64,000 nt of DNA, from assembly GCF_002288635.1 (NCBI RefSeq), contig NZ_NRSW01000001.1, forward strand, positions 2,404,802-2,468,801. Direction: 5' to 3'. Source of the stretch: Mucilaginibacter sp. MD40. GTDB lineage: Bacteria > Bacteroidota > Bacteroidia > Sphingobacteriales > Sphingobacteriaceae. Below the pieces are notes generated by a model. It saw only the letters and a program-made list of their open reading frames with translations, was not told where the DNA came from and did not search any database. This document shows positions 1-8,617 of the stretch, piece after piece. The position numbers were made by a program, and so were the translations under genes. How positions within the stretch are numbered: position 1 is the first letter of the stretch; each line of letters opens with the position of its first letter.

Positions 1-2
1 AT

Positions 3-704
3 GCCTCTTCAGAAAGCATATATTCTACGGCTTTGCAACAACTGGCTTTAGTAAAAGCGTCTACCTTAAGGCGCCAAAGTGCCGAGAAAGCGGTAAAAGT
101 GGCTAAAGGGGCTTTGTTCCCGACAGTATCATTATTTGGAGGATTATACACTAATTATTCAAGCGCGGCTCAACGGTCGGTATTTACAGATTCAAGTACT
201 GTAAACACAGGGCAATTTGTAAATACGGCAACCGGGCAGCAACCCGTACTGGCACGCCAGGCAAATTACGATAACCGCAGCATTGGTTACTACGATCAGT
301 TTAAAAATAACTATAGTACGCAGGCGGGTATCAGCGTAAGGATACCTATACTTAACTATTTCCAAAACCGTAATAAAGTAGCCCAAGCTAAAGTAGACCT
401 GGAGAACTACAAGAACATTGAAGAAAACACACGCATTAAATTAAGGCAGGATGTAGAGCAGGCTTACCTAAATATGGAATCTGCCTATAACAGGTATAAT
501 GCCCTTATAGAGCAGGTTAAAGCCTACGCCGAATCATTCCGTATAGCAGAGATACGTTTTAACGCAGGCGTACTTACCTCGGTAGACTATGTGCTGGCCA
601 AAAACTATCTTGACCGCGCCAATATCAATCTTATCAATGCCCGGTACGATTGCTACATCTATAATAAGATATTGGATTATTACCAGGGCCGCCTGTCATT
701 TTAA
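3..704 (+). CDS. TolC family outer membrane efflux protein (5' end missing)
   Basis: Outer-membrane channel of a tripartite efflux pump or type I export system. The reading frame is already open at base 3, so the gene begins before the window; 233 C-terminal residues are visible. They contain long amphipathic helical stretches rich in Gln, Ala and Asn, a strand-rich middle part, and a C-terminal pattern (RIAEIRFNAGVLTSVDYVLA, then a helix ending near NARYDCYIYNK) that matches the second structural repeat of TolC proteins, where RF..G..s..d.l.a is the recurring signature. A strong terminator follows directly. Any RND and membrane-fusion partners would lie upstream, outside the window. The family call is firm; the substrate cannot be inferred. 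Confidence 0.85.
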   Translation, partial: ASSESIYSTALQQLALVKASTLRRQSAEKAVKVAKGALFPTVSLFGGLYTNYSSAAQRSVFTDSSTVNTGQFVNTATGQQPVLARQANYDNRSIGYYDQFKNNYSTQAGISVRIPILNYFQNRNKVAQAKVDLENYKNIEENTRIKLRQDVEQAYLNMESAYNRYNALIEQVKAYAESFRIAEIRFNAGVLTSVDYVLAKNYLDRANINLINARYDCYIYNKILDYYQGRLSF

Positions 705-726
705 TACTTTACAACCTTATAACAAT

Positions 727-763
727 GCAGTCCGGTGTGCTATTTAGCCGCCGGACTTTTTTA
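727..763 (+). terminator. Rho-independent terminator after the TolC gene
   Basis: AGTCCGG at 729-735 pairs with CCGGACT at 751-757, and six T residues follow. It sits 23 bases after the TolC stop codon. Confidence 0.8.
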
Positions 764-845
764 TGTGAATAAAATATACATTTGTGCGTTGTACTCGTTA
801 ACACAAAATACCAATACCACTGTTTTACCTTAAAATCATTAAACC

Positions 846-1448
846 ATGAAAAAATTATTACTTACCATTGGCTTCTTTGCAGCTTTTGCTACAGCTACCC
901 AGGCTCAAATTATACCTAAAGTACAATTTGGTGCTAAAGCAGGTGTAAACTTATCCAGTTTATCTAACTCAACCAGCACATTCAGTTCTGATAACCGGGC
1001 AGGCTACCTGGCAGGTTTTTGGGCACGCTTTGGCGCTATTGGCTTTAACTTTCAGCCGGAGTTATATATTACCAGTAAAAACGTAGATATCAATAACAGC
1101 AACGTTAAAATTGGCTCAGCTAAATTTACCAGTATTGATGTGCCATTATTATTTGGCGGCAAAGTAGGCGCTTTTGGCCTTGGTGGCAGGTTCTATACCG
1201 GCCCGCTATTGTCATTCGCTATTAATAAAGACAGAAACTTTGGTACTGCTGTAAGCAGCGCAACCAGTTTTGATTACAAGGATTCTAACTTTGCCTGGAC
1301 TTTGGGCGCAGGTATAGACATCCGTAAATTCTCTGTTGACCTGCGCTATGAAGCCGGTTTAACCAAACAGAATTATTACGATGGCTCTACCAATTACAAA
1401 ACACGTGTAAGCTTATTTAACCTGAGCTTAGGTTACGCGTTCTTGTAA
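846..1448 (+). CDS. PorT-like outer membrane beta-barrel protein
   Basis: Small outer-membrane beta-barrel protein of 200 residues. Residues 1-20 form a Sec signal peptide ending in TQA-Q. The mature part opens with QFGAKAGVNLSSLS, the usual first strand of the PorT/OMP_b-brl family (porin family protein), and alternates aromatic and small residues to the final strand LFNLSLGYAFL, which ends with a hydrophobic residue close to the C terminus as barrel proteins do. The function of such small barrels in Bacteroidota is mostly unknown; nothing here indicates a role in T9SS as for true PorT. A possible -7 element TACATTTG lies at 777-784, without a clear -33 element. It forms a single-gene unit between two terminators. 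Confidence 0.8.
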   Translation: MKKLLLTIGFFAAFATATQAQIIPKVQFGAKAGVNLSSLSNSTSTFSSDNRAGYLAGFWARFGAIGFNFQPELYITSKNVDINNSNVKIGSAKFTSIDVPLLFGGKVGAFGLGGRFYTGPLLSFAINKDRNFGTAVSSATSFDYKDSNFAWTLGAGIDIRKFSVDLRYEAGLTKQNYYDGSTNYKTRVSLFNLSLGYAFL

Positions 1449-1462
1449 GAAGTTCAAAAGCA

Positions 1463-1503
1463 TAAAAAAGCCGGTGTATATAAACATACACCGGCTTTTT
1501 TTA
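1463..1503. terminator. Bidirectional terminator
   Basis: AAAAAAGCCGGTGTAT pairs with ATACACCGGCTTTTTT around a short AAAC loop. It lies between two convergent genes (barrel protein and nucleoside permease) and has an A/T run on each side. Confidence 0.9.
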
Positions 1504-1512
1504 TTGGCGACC

Positions 1513-2772
1513 TTAGGCATGCTCTATGGCGTGTTTCAAGGCTGCGTTATGCTTGTATTTGAATACAAATGGGAATACCACGGATATGGCTAAGGCGTAA
1601 AGTGCAAATGTAATCCATATGCCATGCCAGTCTTTAGTGTTGTTAGCAAGCGTAAAATACTTATCTATGATGATACCGCTGGCAAAGCTGCCGAATAACG
1701 CGCCAAAGCCATTTACCATCATCATAAACAGTCCCTGTGCGCTCCCGCGTATTTCTGGCGATGCCTGGGTTTCTACAAATAAAGAGCCTGAGATGTTAAA
1801 GAAATCGAAAGCCATACCGTAAACGATGCATGACAGGATAATCATCCATAAGCCGTTAGCAGGGTCGCCAAAGGCAAATAACCCGAAGCGTAGTACCCAT
1901 GCCAGCATACTGAACAGCATGACGTATTTAATACCAAACTTGCGCAGGAAGAATGGAATGGCTAAGATAAACAAGGTTTCAGATATCTGGCTGATAGACA
2001 TAATGATAGCCGGATATTTAACTGCTATCGTATTTTGATATGCCGGTACGTTTTTAAAATCATGTATATAGGTATCGCCATAGGCATTGGTTAATTGCAA
2101 TGCCGCGCCTAATAATAGTGAGAAAGCAAAGAAAATAGCGAAACGGGGAGATTTAAAGAGCGCAAAAGCATTTAAGCCCCATGCATCTACAAAAGATTTT
2201 TTACCGGCGCGTTTGTTGAGCGGTGGGCATTTTGGTAATGTAAAAGCATATATACCCAAAGCGAAAGCTACCGCAGCAGAAATATAAAATTGGTTGGCAG
2301 AAGTTTCGTTATGAGTTAGACTTACCGCCCATAAAGCAGCTATAAAGCCTACTGTTCCCCAGGTGCGTATAGGGGGGAAGGTCTTAACAATATCTATTCC
2401 CTGGCTTTTTAAAGCAGAATAACCAACGGTTATAGATAATGAAAGCGTAGGCATGTAAAAAGCCATGTTAATAAGCATCACCCAGAAAAATGTTATAGGG
2501 TTACTGATCATCGGCAATACACATAGCGTTAAACCACCAAGAATATGCATTATGCCGTACAGTTTTTCTGCATTAATAAATTTATCAGAAAGTATACCTG
2601 TTAGGGTAGGCATCAAGATGGATGAGATGCCCATTGTAGAAAAGATAGCGCCAAATTGCGCACCAGACCATTGTTTGTTTTGAAACCAATATGCACCAAT
2701 GGTTAGCAGCCAGGCTCCCCAAATAAAAAACTGCATAAAGTTCATCAGTATTAAGCGAAACTTAATATTCAT
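1513..2772 (-). CDS. MFS nucleoside permease (NupG/XapB family)
   Basis: Inner-membrane proton symporter for nucleosides. The 419 residues contain about twelve hydrophobic segments; the opening MNIKFRLILMNFMQFFIWGAW and the following GAYWF and GIL(S/A)DKF segments are typical of the nucleoside:H+ symporter family (NupG, XapB). Length agrees with the family (about 418 in E. coli). The Asn/Gln-rich N-terminal helix is where the family binds nucleoside. The start at MNIKF is the only plausible one. It is transcribed alone, ending at the shared terminator at 1463-1503. Which nucleosides are carried cannot be told from sequence. Confidence 0.85.
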   Translation of the reverse strand: MNIKFRLILMNFMQFFIWGAWLLTIGAYWFQNKQWSGAQFGAIFSTMGISSILMPTLTGILSDKFINAEKLYGIMHILGGLTLCVLPMISNPITFFWVMLINMAFYMPTLSLSITVGYSALKSQGIDIVKTFPPIRTWGTVGFIAALWAVSLTHNETSANQFYISAAVAFALGIYAFTLPKCPPLNKRAGKKSFVDAWGLNAFALFKSPRFAIFFAFSLLLGAALQLTNAYGDTYIHDFKNVPAYQNTIAVKYPAIIMSISQISETLFILAIPFFLRKFGIKYVMLFSMLAWVLRFGLFAFGDPANGLWMIILSCIVYGMAFDFFNISGSLFVETQASPEIRGSAQGLFMMMVNGFGALFGSFASGIIIDKYFTLANNTKDWHGIWITFALYALAISVVFPFVFKYKHNAALKHAIEHA

Positions 2773-2875
2773 AGAGCGCAGGCAATAAAATTCTTAAAAA
2801 TCAATGTTTAAATAAAAGCTGAAATTAGGGAAATATTAGCAAACTATAAAGTAATTACTTTGCTTGAGTAAACAA

Positions 2876-2901
2876 AAAAGGATATCAGTTGATATCCTTT
2901 T
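2876..2901 (-). terminator. Terminator after the bifunctional nuclease gene
   Basis: Perfect 12-bp inverted repeat AAAAGGATATCA / TGATATCCTTTT with a two-base centre (so a slightly shorter stem in practice) and A/T runs at both ends, six bases after the stop codon. It separates the etf operon from the permease gene. Confidence 0.75.
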
Positions 2902-2906
2902 AATAT

Positions 2907-3509
2907 TTAAGACGATTTACGTTTATTCAATTCATCCCGTATTTTGGCAGCCTTTTCATAGGCTTCTTCGGCTAAAGCCTGCTGCAAACGCGATTTAAGC
3001 TCATCTTCACTTAAAGTATTATAACTACCTGATGCATTGGGAATAGCGGTTTTTTCCTCAGGCGTTTCATTAATGTTCTCCAGGTATACAAAATCATTCC
3101 CCTCGATCACAATGCCTGCAGTTGAAAGGATAAATTCATAAGTATAAATAGGGCAATCGAACCTTACGGATACCGCAATAGCATCAGAGGTGCGTGCGTC
3201 TATCTCTACCGTTCTTTTACCATCAAAACACACCAGCTTGGCATAAAAAATACCATCAACCAGGTTATAAATAATAATTTCCTGTACGCTGATGTTGAAC
3301 GCCTGACCAAGGCTTTTGAACAAATCATGTGTAAGGGGACGGCTTGGGGTCATTTTTTCAATTTCAATGGCAATGGCTTGTGCCTCAAAACTGCCAATAA
3401 TAATTGGCAGACGCCTGCGGCCATTAATTTCGCCCAAAACTAAAGCATAAGCACCGGATTGTGTTTGGCTGTAGGATAGCCCAACGATATCCAGCTCGAT
3501 CTTTTTCAT
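2907..3509 (-). CDS. Bifunctional nuclease family protein (DUF151) with UVR motif
   Basis: The first ~135 residues match the BFN/DUF151 family (opening MKKIELDIVGLSYSQTQSGA, then LPIIIGSFEAQAIAIE and RTSDAIAVSVR). Members of this fold have been described as DNase/RNase in plants and thermophiles. Residues ~165-198 (DELKSRLQQALAEEAYEKAAKIRDEL) form a UvrB/UvrC-type UVR helical hairpin, a protein-interaction module. The start at 3509 is preferred to the upstream ATGs (3524, 3521) because MKKIELD is the usual beginning in Bacteroidota. It is the last gene of the etfB-etfA unit, 29 bases after etfA. Nuclease activity here is inferred from the family, not shown. Confidence 0.8.
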   Translation of the reverse strand: MKKIELDIVGLSYSQTQSGAYALVLGEINGRRRLPIIIGSFEAQAIAIEIEKMTPSRPLTHDLFKSLGQAFNISVQEIIIYNLVDGIFYAKLVCFDGKRTVEIDARTSDAIAVSVRFDCPIYTYEFILSTAGIVIEGNDFVYLENINETPEEKTAIPNASGSYNTLSEDELKSRLQQALAEEAYEKAAKIRDELNKRKSS

Positions 3510-3538
3510 GTCGTTACCCATCACTGCAAATATACGCT

Positions 3539-4516
3539 TTAAGCTGAAGCTTTGTATGCCTTAAATGCGTCGATTAGTTTTGGTACTATCTCAAAAGCAT
3601 CACCTACAATGCCATAATCAGCTACCTTAAAGAACGGAGCTTCGGCATCTTTGTTTATCACAACAATTACTTTTGATGAGCTGATACCCGCCAGATGCTG
3701 TATGGCGCCAGATATACCAATAGCAATGTATAAGTTAGGGCTAACGGCTATACCGGTTTGGCCCACGTGCTCACTGTGAGGGCGCCAGCCGGCATCTGAT
3801 ACGGGTTTTGAGCAGGCAGTAGCCGCTCCAAGCAAATCAGCCAGTTCTTCAACCATACCCCAGTTTTCGGGACCCTTTAAGCCGCGGCCACTAGAAACAA
3901 CTATTTCCGCGTCGGGCAAGGAAACCTTGTCTGTTGAACGTACAATATCTTTCAGCATTTGCTTAAAGTCGCCTTCTTTAGCCTGTACAGTAAATTCTTC
4001 AACTGATGCTGTACCGCCGGTTTCTACTACTTTATATGAATTTGGTGTTAGGGCAATAACCTTATTGGCTGAAGTTAGCTCAACAACGGCAAAGGCTTTA
4101 CCAGAAAAGGCTGTTTTCTTAACCGTGAATTTCCCACCATTTTGCTCCGGTAAGGCTACAGCGCCATCAGCAACGCCAGCGTCCAGCTTTACGCCGAGAC
4201 GTGGGGCAAGGCCACGGCCACTAAAAGAGTTTGATAGCACTACAATATCGGCACCACCGGCTTTAGCCGCTTCCGCAATTACCGAAGCATACGCCTGGTT
4301 CACAAAGTTTTTTAGCTTATCGTTGCTTACATTGAGCACTTTTTCCGCGCCATATTTGCCTAATGCAACCAGTTCATCAGCGGCAACGTCACCAATGGAT
4401 ATGGCAATAAGGTTGGTTTGTTGTTGATCGGCTATAGCTTTGGCGTATGAAACCGCCTCGAATATTGATTTTTTGAATTTGCCTTCGGCATTTTCAGCAT
4501 ATATTAAAACTGACAT
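3539..4516 (-). CDS. etfA: Electron transfer flavoprotein subunit alpha
   Basis: FAD-binding large subunit of ETF, which passes electrons from acyl-CoA and similar dehydrogenases to the respiratory quinone pool. The 325 residues show the N-terminal alpha/beta domain and the C-terminal FAD domain with SSGRGLKGPENW (208-219), VGQTG (251-255) and GISGAIQHLAGI (267-278), all diagnostic. Length is normal. It follows etfB after 33 bases in the same direction and is followed by the bifunctional nuclease gene. No missing residues noted. Confidence 0.95.
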   Translation of the reverse strand: MSVLIYAENAEGKFKKSIFEAVSYAKAIADQQQTNLIAISIGDVAADELVALGKYGAEKVLNVSNDKLKNFVNQAYASVIAEAAKAGGADIVVLSNSFSGRGLAPRLGVKLDAGVADGAVALPEQNGGKFTVKKTAFSGKAFAVVELTSANKVIALTPNSYKVVETGGTASVEEFTVQAKEGDFKQMLKDIVRSTDKVSLPDAEIVVSSGRGLKGPENWGMVEELADLLGAATACSKPVSDAGWRPHSEHVGQTGIAVSPNLYIAIGISGAIQHLAGISSSKVIVVINKDAEAPFFKVADYGIVGDAFEIVPKLIDAFKAYKASA

Positions 4517-4549
4517 AAAAAGATCTTAATGGTAGTGTTTAAGAAAATA

Positions 4550-5287
4550 TTAGATAACCCTGGCTTCGTTGTGCAGCAGATCGACCAGTTTGCCGGCATC
4601 ATCGGCCGGTACCAAAGTAACTTTGCCACGAGGTGCTGGAGTTTCATAGCTGATTACCTCTGAGTTTATTTTTACCTCCACTGGCTCAACAACAGTAAGG
4701 GGTTTGGTGCGCGCGCTCATTATACCACGCATATTAGGTATTTTAGGCTCGGCTACGCCCTCGGCTGTACCGGCAACTATGGGTAAAGGTATGGTAAGTA
4801 CTTCCTTGCCGCCTTCAATCTCACGCTCTACGGTAGCTTCGCTGCCGGTAACATCCAGTTTTTTGATGATAGATACGGAAGGGATATCCAAAAGCTCGCC
4901 CAGCATAGCCGCTACTTTTGAGCCGTTGTAATCTATAGATTCGCGGCCGGTGAGGATCAGGTCAAACGGATTTTGTTTTACATATGCGGCAATTTGGTTG
5001 GCCACAAACCAGGCATCATGCGGTTTGGCGTTGATACGTACAGCATCGGTAGCGCCTATGGCTAATGCTTTACGAATGGTAGGTTCTGTAGCAGCTTCAC
5101 CTACGTTGATAACGGTAACACTGCCATTGCCGCCATCGGTTAATTCGATAGCGCGGGCAAGGGCTATCTCATCATAGGGGTTGAGTATAAATTGCACCCC
5201 ATTGGTATTAAATTGCGTGTTATTATCGGTAAAGGTTATTTTTGTAGTGGTATCCGGAACATTGCTGATACATACCAGTATTTTCAT
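4550..5287 (-). CDS. etfB: Electron transfer flavoprotein subunit beta
   Basis: AMP-binding small subunit of ETF, forming the heterodimer with EtfA. The sequence has the ETF-beta pattern: N-terminal MKILVCISNVPDT, the segment NPYDEIALARAIEL, and the signature around LILTGRESIDYNGSKVAAMLGELL, where the family interacts with its dehydrogenase partners. About 245 residues, as usual. The second of two adjacent ATGs (5287) fits the family N terminus better. First gene of the etfB-etfA-nuclease operon; a candidate -7 element lies about 40 bases upstream. Confidence 0.95.
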   Translation of the reverse strand: MKILVCISNVPDTTTKITFTDNNTQFNTNGVQFILNPYDEIALARAIELTDGGNGSVTVINVGEAATEPTIRKALAIGATDAVRINAKPHDAWFVANQIAAYVKQNPFDLILTGRESIDYNGSKVAAMLGELLDIPSVSIIKKLDVTGSEATVEREIEGGKEVLTIPLPIVAGTAEGVAEPKIPNMRGIMSARTKPLTVVEPVEVKINSEVISYETPAPRGKVTLVPADDAGKLVDLLHNEARVI

Positions 5288-5327
5288 CATATAATTGGTT
5301 TTATAGGTATTTGATTAGGGTTACTGG

Positions 5328-5335
5328 CAAATTTA
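5328..5335 (-). promoter_or_regulatory. Candidate -7 element of the etf operon
   Basis: TAAATTTG on the minus strand matches TAnnTTTG, the -7 element of Bacteroidota primary-sigma promoters, about 40 bases before etfB. No convincing -33 TTTG at the right distance, so the call rests on one element. Confidence 0.35.
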
Positions 5336-5357
5336 GTTAAAAAACAACGAGTTTAAA

Positions 5358-5699
5358 ATGGACACAAGCAGATTGGAAAAGCTCCTGGCATTTATTGAGA
5401 ACGAACCCAACGATGAGTTTTTAAAATACGCGCTCGCCACCGAATACCTCCGGTTAAATGATACTGATAAAGCGCTGGCTTATTATGAAGACCTGGTGAA
5501 AAATCATCCAAATTATACCGGAACTTATTACCACCTGGGTAAACTCTATGAGGCGCTTAACCGTCGTGACGACGCCATCGCTACTTACGAAAAAGGCATA
5601 GAAATAACCCGTGCCAAGCGGGATATGCACGCGCTGTCAGAACTCCAGGGTGTTTACAATAATCTGGTTGGCTTTGATGATGATGACGACGATTATTGA
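5358..5699 (+). CDS. Small tetratricopeptide-repeat protein
   Basis: 113-residue soluble protein with about two and a half TPR units: residues ~15-48 (NDEFLKYALATEYLRLNDTDKALAYYEDLVKNHP), ~50-82 (YTGTYYHLGKLYEALNRRDDAIATYEKGIEI) and a partial third helix pair. It ends in an acidic tail of six aspartates and Tyr. No signal peptide, so cytoplasmic. TPR modules bind other proteins; the partner is unknown. Divergent from etfB with 70 bases between, and closed by a strong terminator. Confidence 0.75.
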   Translation: MDTSRLEKLLAFIENEPNDEFLKYALATEYLRLNDTDKALAYYEDLVKNHPNYTGTYYHLGKLYEALNRRDDAIATYEKGIEITRAKRDMHALSELQGVYNNLVGFDDDDDDY

Positions 5700-5718
5700 T
5701 CTATAGTAGGTACTTTAC

Positions 5719-5755
5719 AAAAATGCCCGGAGCTCATTGGCTACCGGGCATTTTT
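5719..5755. terminator. Bidirectional terminator
   Basis: AAAAATGCCCGG pairs with CCGGGCATTTTT over a 13-base loop. It serves the TPR gene on the plus strand and can also end the MACPF gene on the minus strand. Confidence 0.9.
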
Positions 5756-5791
5756 GTGATATGTGAATCCGAAAGATTAATTACGCAATAT

Positions 5792-6883
5792 TCAATTGGA
5801 TAATGTAACCGTTTTAGAAGCAAGATATTGCTTAATATATAAATTAACCTCAGCCTTTTTAGTGCTATCGTCAATGAATTTATCTAAACTAACCAAACCG
5901 TTCTCCAAAGGGCCGATAAAGCTGGCATTAGCGACATTGGCTGAATGAAGCCAGTCAGTAATATTTAGCATTGTTCGTTTATTCACAGTTTGCGTTTTTA
6001 ATTTACTAATATCCCCGCCATAAGATTTATAGTATACTTTGGCGGAACCATTGGCATTAAGACTTTCTAAGTCTGAACTCTTGTTAATTAAATTCTCAAC
6101 AGTACTTAAGCCAAATACACTCTTCAACGCATATTGTAAACCTTCTTTAATAATAGATCGCTTATCTTTAGTAAGGGCTTCTGCCTGGTAAAATATATCA
6201 AACCTGCGTCCCAAATTTATGCGCGTTAACACGTGCGTGCCATATTTACTGACAAGCTCCTGTGCGGTTAACGACAAGATATCTCTTTTGAAGTTGTCCG
6301 TCAGGAAATTATTTACATTTTGATCATAGAAAATCTTGTATGATTTATATATCCAGTAATCCGAATAGTAACCATAAACATATTTTTTATCAGTTACATT
6401 AGTTCCGGGGAAAAGACCGTAGAGCGTGTTCCCAAAAAGCACCGACCCATTGGTTTCGTTAAATGCACTGGAAAATCTTGCCGACAGTTCTGCGGCATCA
6501 TTAGCCTCTATGGTACGTGCGGCCCCCTCAGTGCTTGTACCTATATTGATTCTTTGTGAACCGCTTGCAGCATAAGCCGACGTATTTATAACGTTAGCCC
6601 TAACTGAAGCCTCGTCGTTAAATTTATCAGTAACATCATAACCAAATCCTAAGTAATTGTATGAGTCTGATGGTGTAATTAAAGGCGGCTTATTTTCATT
6701 TTGGCCCGCAACCGATAAGCTTATGTCCTTAGACAAAACAGGTTTCTGACTGGTTAAATCATTTGACTTTTTAGCGCAAGATGTTAATATGGCCAAAACC
6801 GATAGGATGGTAAAAATTTTTTTCAATTGTGATGTGTTTATTGTTTGTGATAATACTTTAGGCAATAGACGAAATAATTGCAT
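5792..6883 (-). CDS. MACPF domain (perforin-like) lipoprotein
   Basis: Exported pore-forming-family protein. Residues 20-36 (KKIFTILSVLAILTSC) are a lipoprotein signal with lipobox LTSC, modified Cys at 36. The MACPF signature is visible: SKYGTHVLTRINLGRRFDIFYQ at 212-233, where Y/F-G-T-H is the family hallmark, followed by a helical segment (239-276), a YYKSYGGD turn (284-291) and the closing WLHSA...FIGPLENGLVSLDKFI pattern. A TTG at 6826 (giving LKKIFTIL...) is a better signal-peptide start than the ATG at 6883, which would leave 19 extra residues. Bacteroides MACPF proteins (BSAP toxins) kill related strains, so an antagonistic role is a reasonable guess, not shown. The gene is visibly richer in A+T than dnaB next to it, which suggests transfer. 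No immunity gene is recognisable beside it. Confidence 0.75.
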   Translation of the reverse strand: MQLFRLLPKVLSQTINTSQLKKIFTILSVLAILTSCAKKSNDLTSQKPVLSKDISLSVAGQNENKPPLITPSDSYNYLGFGYDVTDKFNDEASVRANVINTSAYAASGSQRINIGTSTEGAARTIEANDAAELSARFSSAFNETNGSVLFGNTLYGLFPGTNVTDKKYVYGYYSDYWIYKSYKIFYDQNVNNFLTDNFKRDILSLTAQELVSKYGTHVLTRINLGRRFDIFYQAEALTKDKRSIIKEGLQYALKSVFGLSTVENLINKSSDLESLNANGSAKVYYKSYGGDISKLKTQTVNKRTMLNITDWLHSANVANASFIGPLENGLVSLDKFIDDSTKKAEVNLYIKQYLASKTVTLSN

Positions 6884-6953
6884 ATTGGTTTAAAGATACA
6901 GGAAATAAATTTACAGGGAATATTTTAAAAAGCTTTTATATCTACGCTAACTC

Positions 6954-8510
6954 TTAAAACGGCGGTTCATCCTCTATGTCATCCATACGCGATGGGCGGA
7001 TAATGAAGTTGCTTGGTTTGTCGAAATCCTGGTTGGGGGTAAGGCCCGAGAAAGCAGCGTTCATGGGAGGGAAGCCGTCCATGCTGGTTTCCAGATCCTG
7101 GAATTTCACATACTTGCCAACAAACTTAAGCCTTACACGGCCGGTTTCGCCGTTACGATGCTTGGCGATAATAACTTCACCTACACCCTGTGTAGGGTTG
7201 TTATCTTCATCTACATCCAAACCGTAATATTCGGGGCGGTAAAGGAATAATACCATATCCGCGTCCTGCTCAATTGAACCCGATTCACGTAAGTCTGAAA
7301 GCATAGGCCTTTTAGACCCACCCGGGCGGCTTTCTACTGCACGGCTCAACTGCGATAGCGCAATTACAGGTACATTCAGCTCCTTAGCCACGGTCTTTAA
7401 CGCGCGGGATATACTACCGATCTCCTGCTCACGGTTACCGCCCTTGCCGTCATTTTTACCATGCATCAGCTGCAGGTAGTCAATGATGATTAGCTGTATA
7501 TCATGCTGCGATTTTAAACGGCGGCATTTAGCCCTGAACTCGAAAATATTCAGCGATGGGGTGTCGTCAATAATCAACGGTGCTTGCTCCAGTCTGCCAA
7601 TTTTAGAGTGGATCTGTGCCCATTCCCATTCTTCGATGTTACCCTTACGTATTTTTTCCTGCTCAATTTCGGTTTCGCCGGATATTAAACGATTCACCAA
7701 CTGAACGGACGACATCTCCAGCGAGAACACCACAACAGGTTTGTTAAAGTCAACCGCTGCATTACGTGCGCAACTGAGTACGAAGGCCGTTTTACCCATC
7801 GCAGGGCGGGCCGCAATGATAACCAGGTCAGACTTTTGCCAGCCCGAGGTCATGCGGTCAAGTTCGGTAAAGCCCGATGCGACACCTGTCAAACCGTCTT
7901 TTTTATCTTTAAGCGCTTCAATATCCTTCAGGGCCTCGTGCATCAGGTCGTCCATCTTGCGGGAGTCGCGGCGAAGGTTATTTTGAGCGATTTCAAACAG
8001 GTTTTTTTCGGCCTTGTCCAGCAGGTCAAACACGTCGCTGGTATCTTCATAAGCACTGCTTACAATATCAGTAGATATACGGATCAGTTCGCGCTGAATA
8101 TATTTTTGAATAATGATACGCGAGTGATACTCAATGTTAGCAGCAGAGGCGACCCGATTGGTTAACTCGGTAATATAGTAGGCACCACCTACCATTTCCA
8201 ACTCACCTGTTTGGCGAAGCTGGGCAGTAACAGTAAGGATATCTACCGGAGAGGTTTTTTCGAACAAGTAGGCTATTACGGCAAATATCTTCTGGTGCCT
8301 TATATCGTAAAATACCTCCGGTTTAAGAACGTCAATTACTGATGAAAGCGCGTCTTTTTCCAGCATCAGAGCACCTAACACCGCCTCTTCCAGATCAAGG
8401 GCCTGTGGCGGTAATTTGCCCAGGCCAACCTGCGGTGAAGGGTTCGAAAAACGCGTTCTGCGTTCGCCAACGCCGGGCTTGTAATTAGGGGATTCGTTCT
8501 CAAAAATCAT
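6954..8510 (-). CDS. dnaB: Replicative DNA helicase DnaB
   Basis: Hexameric 5'-3' helicase of the replication fork. The N-terminal primase-binding domain (LPPQALDLEEAVLGALMLEKDAL, ~34-55, to ~130) is joined by a linker to the RecA-like domain with Walker A ARPAMGKT (234-241), Walker B-like LIIIDYLQLM, and the DnaB motif SQLSRAVESRPGGSKRPMLSDLRESGSIEQDAD. 518 residues from the ATG at 8510 (MIFENE), the usual start in related species; an in-frame ATG at 8519 would overlap a promoter-like TATTTTTG at 8517-8524. No intein. Transcribed alone, divergent from rlmB. Confidence 0.95.
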   Translation of the reverse strand: MIFENESPNYKPGVGERRTRFSNPSPQVGLGKLPPQALDLEEAVLGALMLEKDALSSVIDVLKPEVFYDIRHQKIFAVIAYLFEKTSPVDILTVTAQLRQTGELEMVGGAYYITELTNRVASAANIEYHSRIIIQKYIQRELIRISTDIVSSAYEDTSDVFDLLDKAEKNLFEIAQNNLRRDSRKMDDLMHEALKDIEALKDKKDGLTGVASGFTELDRMTSGWQKSDLVIIAARPAMGKTAFVLSCARNAAVDFNKPVVVFSLEMSSVQLVNRLISGETEIEQEKIRKGNIEEWEWAQIHSKIGRLEQAPLIIDDTPSLNIFEFRAKCRRLKSQHDIQLIIIDYLQLMHGKNDGKGGNREQEIGSISRALKTVAKELNVPVIALSQLSRAVESRPGGSKRPMLSDLRESGSIEQDADMVLFLYRPEYYGLDVDEDNNPTQGVGEVIIAKHRNGETGRVRLKFVGKYVKFQDLETSMDGFPPMNAAFSGLTPNQDFDKPSNFIIRPSRMDDIEDEPPF

Positions 8511-8516
8511 AGCAAA

Positions 8517-8524
8517 CAAAAATA
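8517..8524 (-). promoter_or_regulatory. Candidate -7 element of dnaB, implying a very short leader
   Basis: TATTTTTG on the minus strand fits TAnnTTTG and ends six bases before the ATG at 8510. Transcription starting about 7 bases after the element would begin at or next to that ATG. No exact TTTG at 19-21 bases upstream was found. Confidence 0.3.
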
Positions 8525-8617
8525 TGCAAAAATCAAATCAGGTGGCCTACAAATCGTCCACATAGTGTATCAATCTTTTAATCGAAACATTATCAGCGCT
8601 ATAAATTTCACACTTGT

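Noticed and set aside
3927..4427. 166-residue plus-strand open frame
   Set aside because: Antisense shadow of etfA; rich in Ser and Ala as shadow frames are here.
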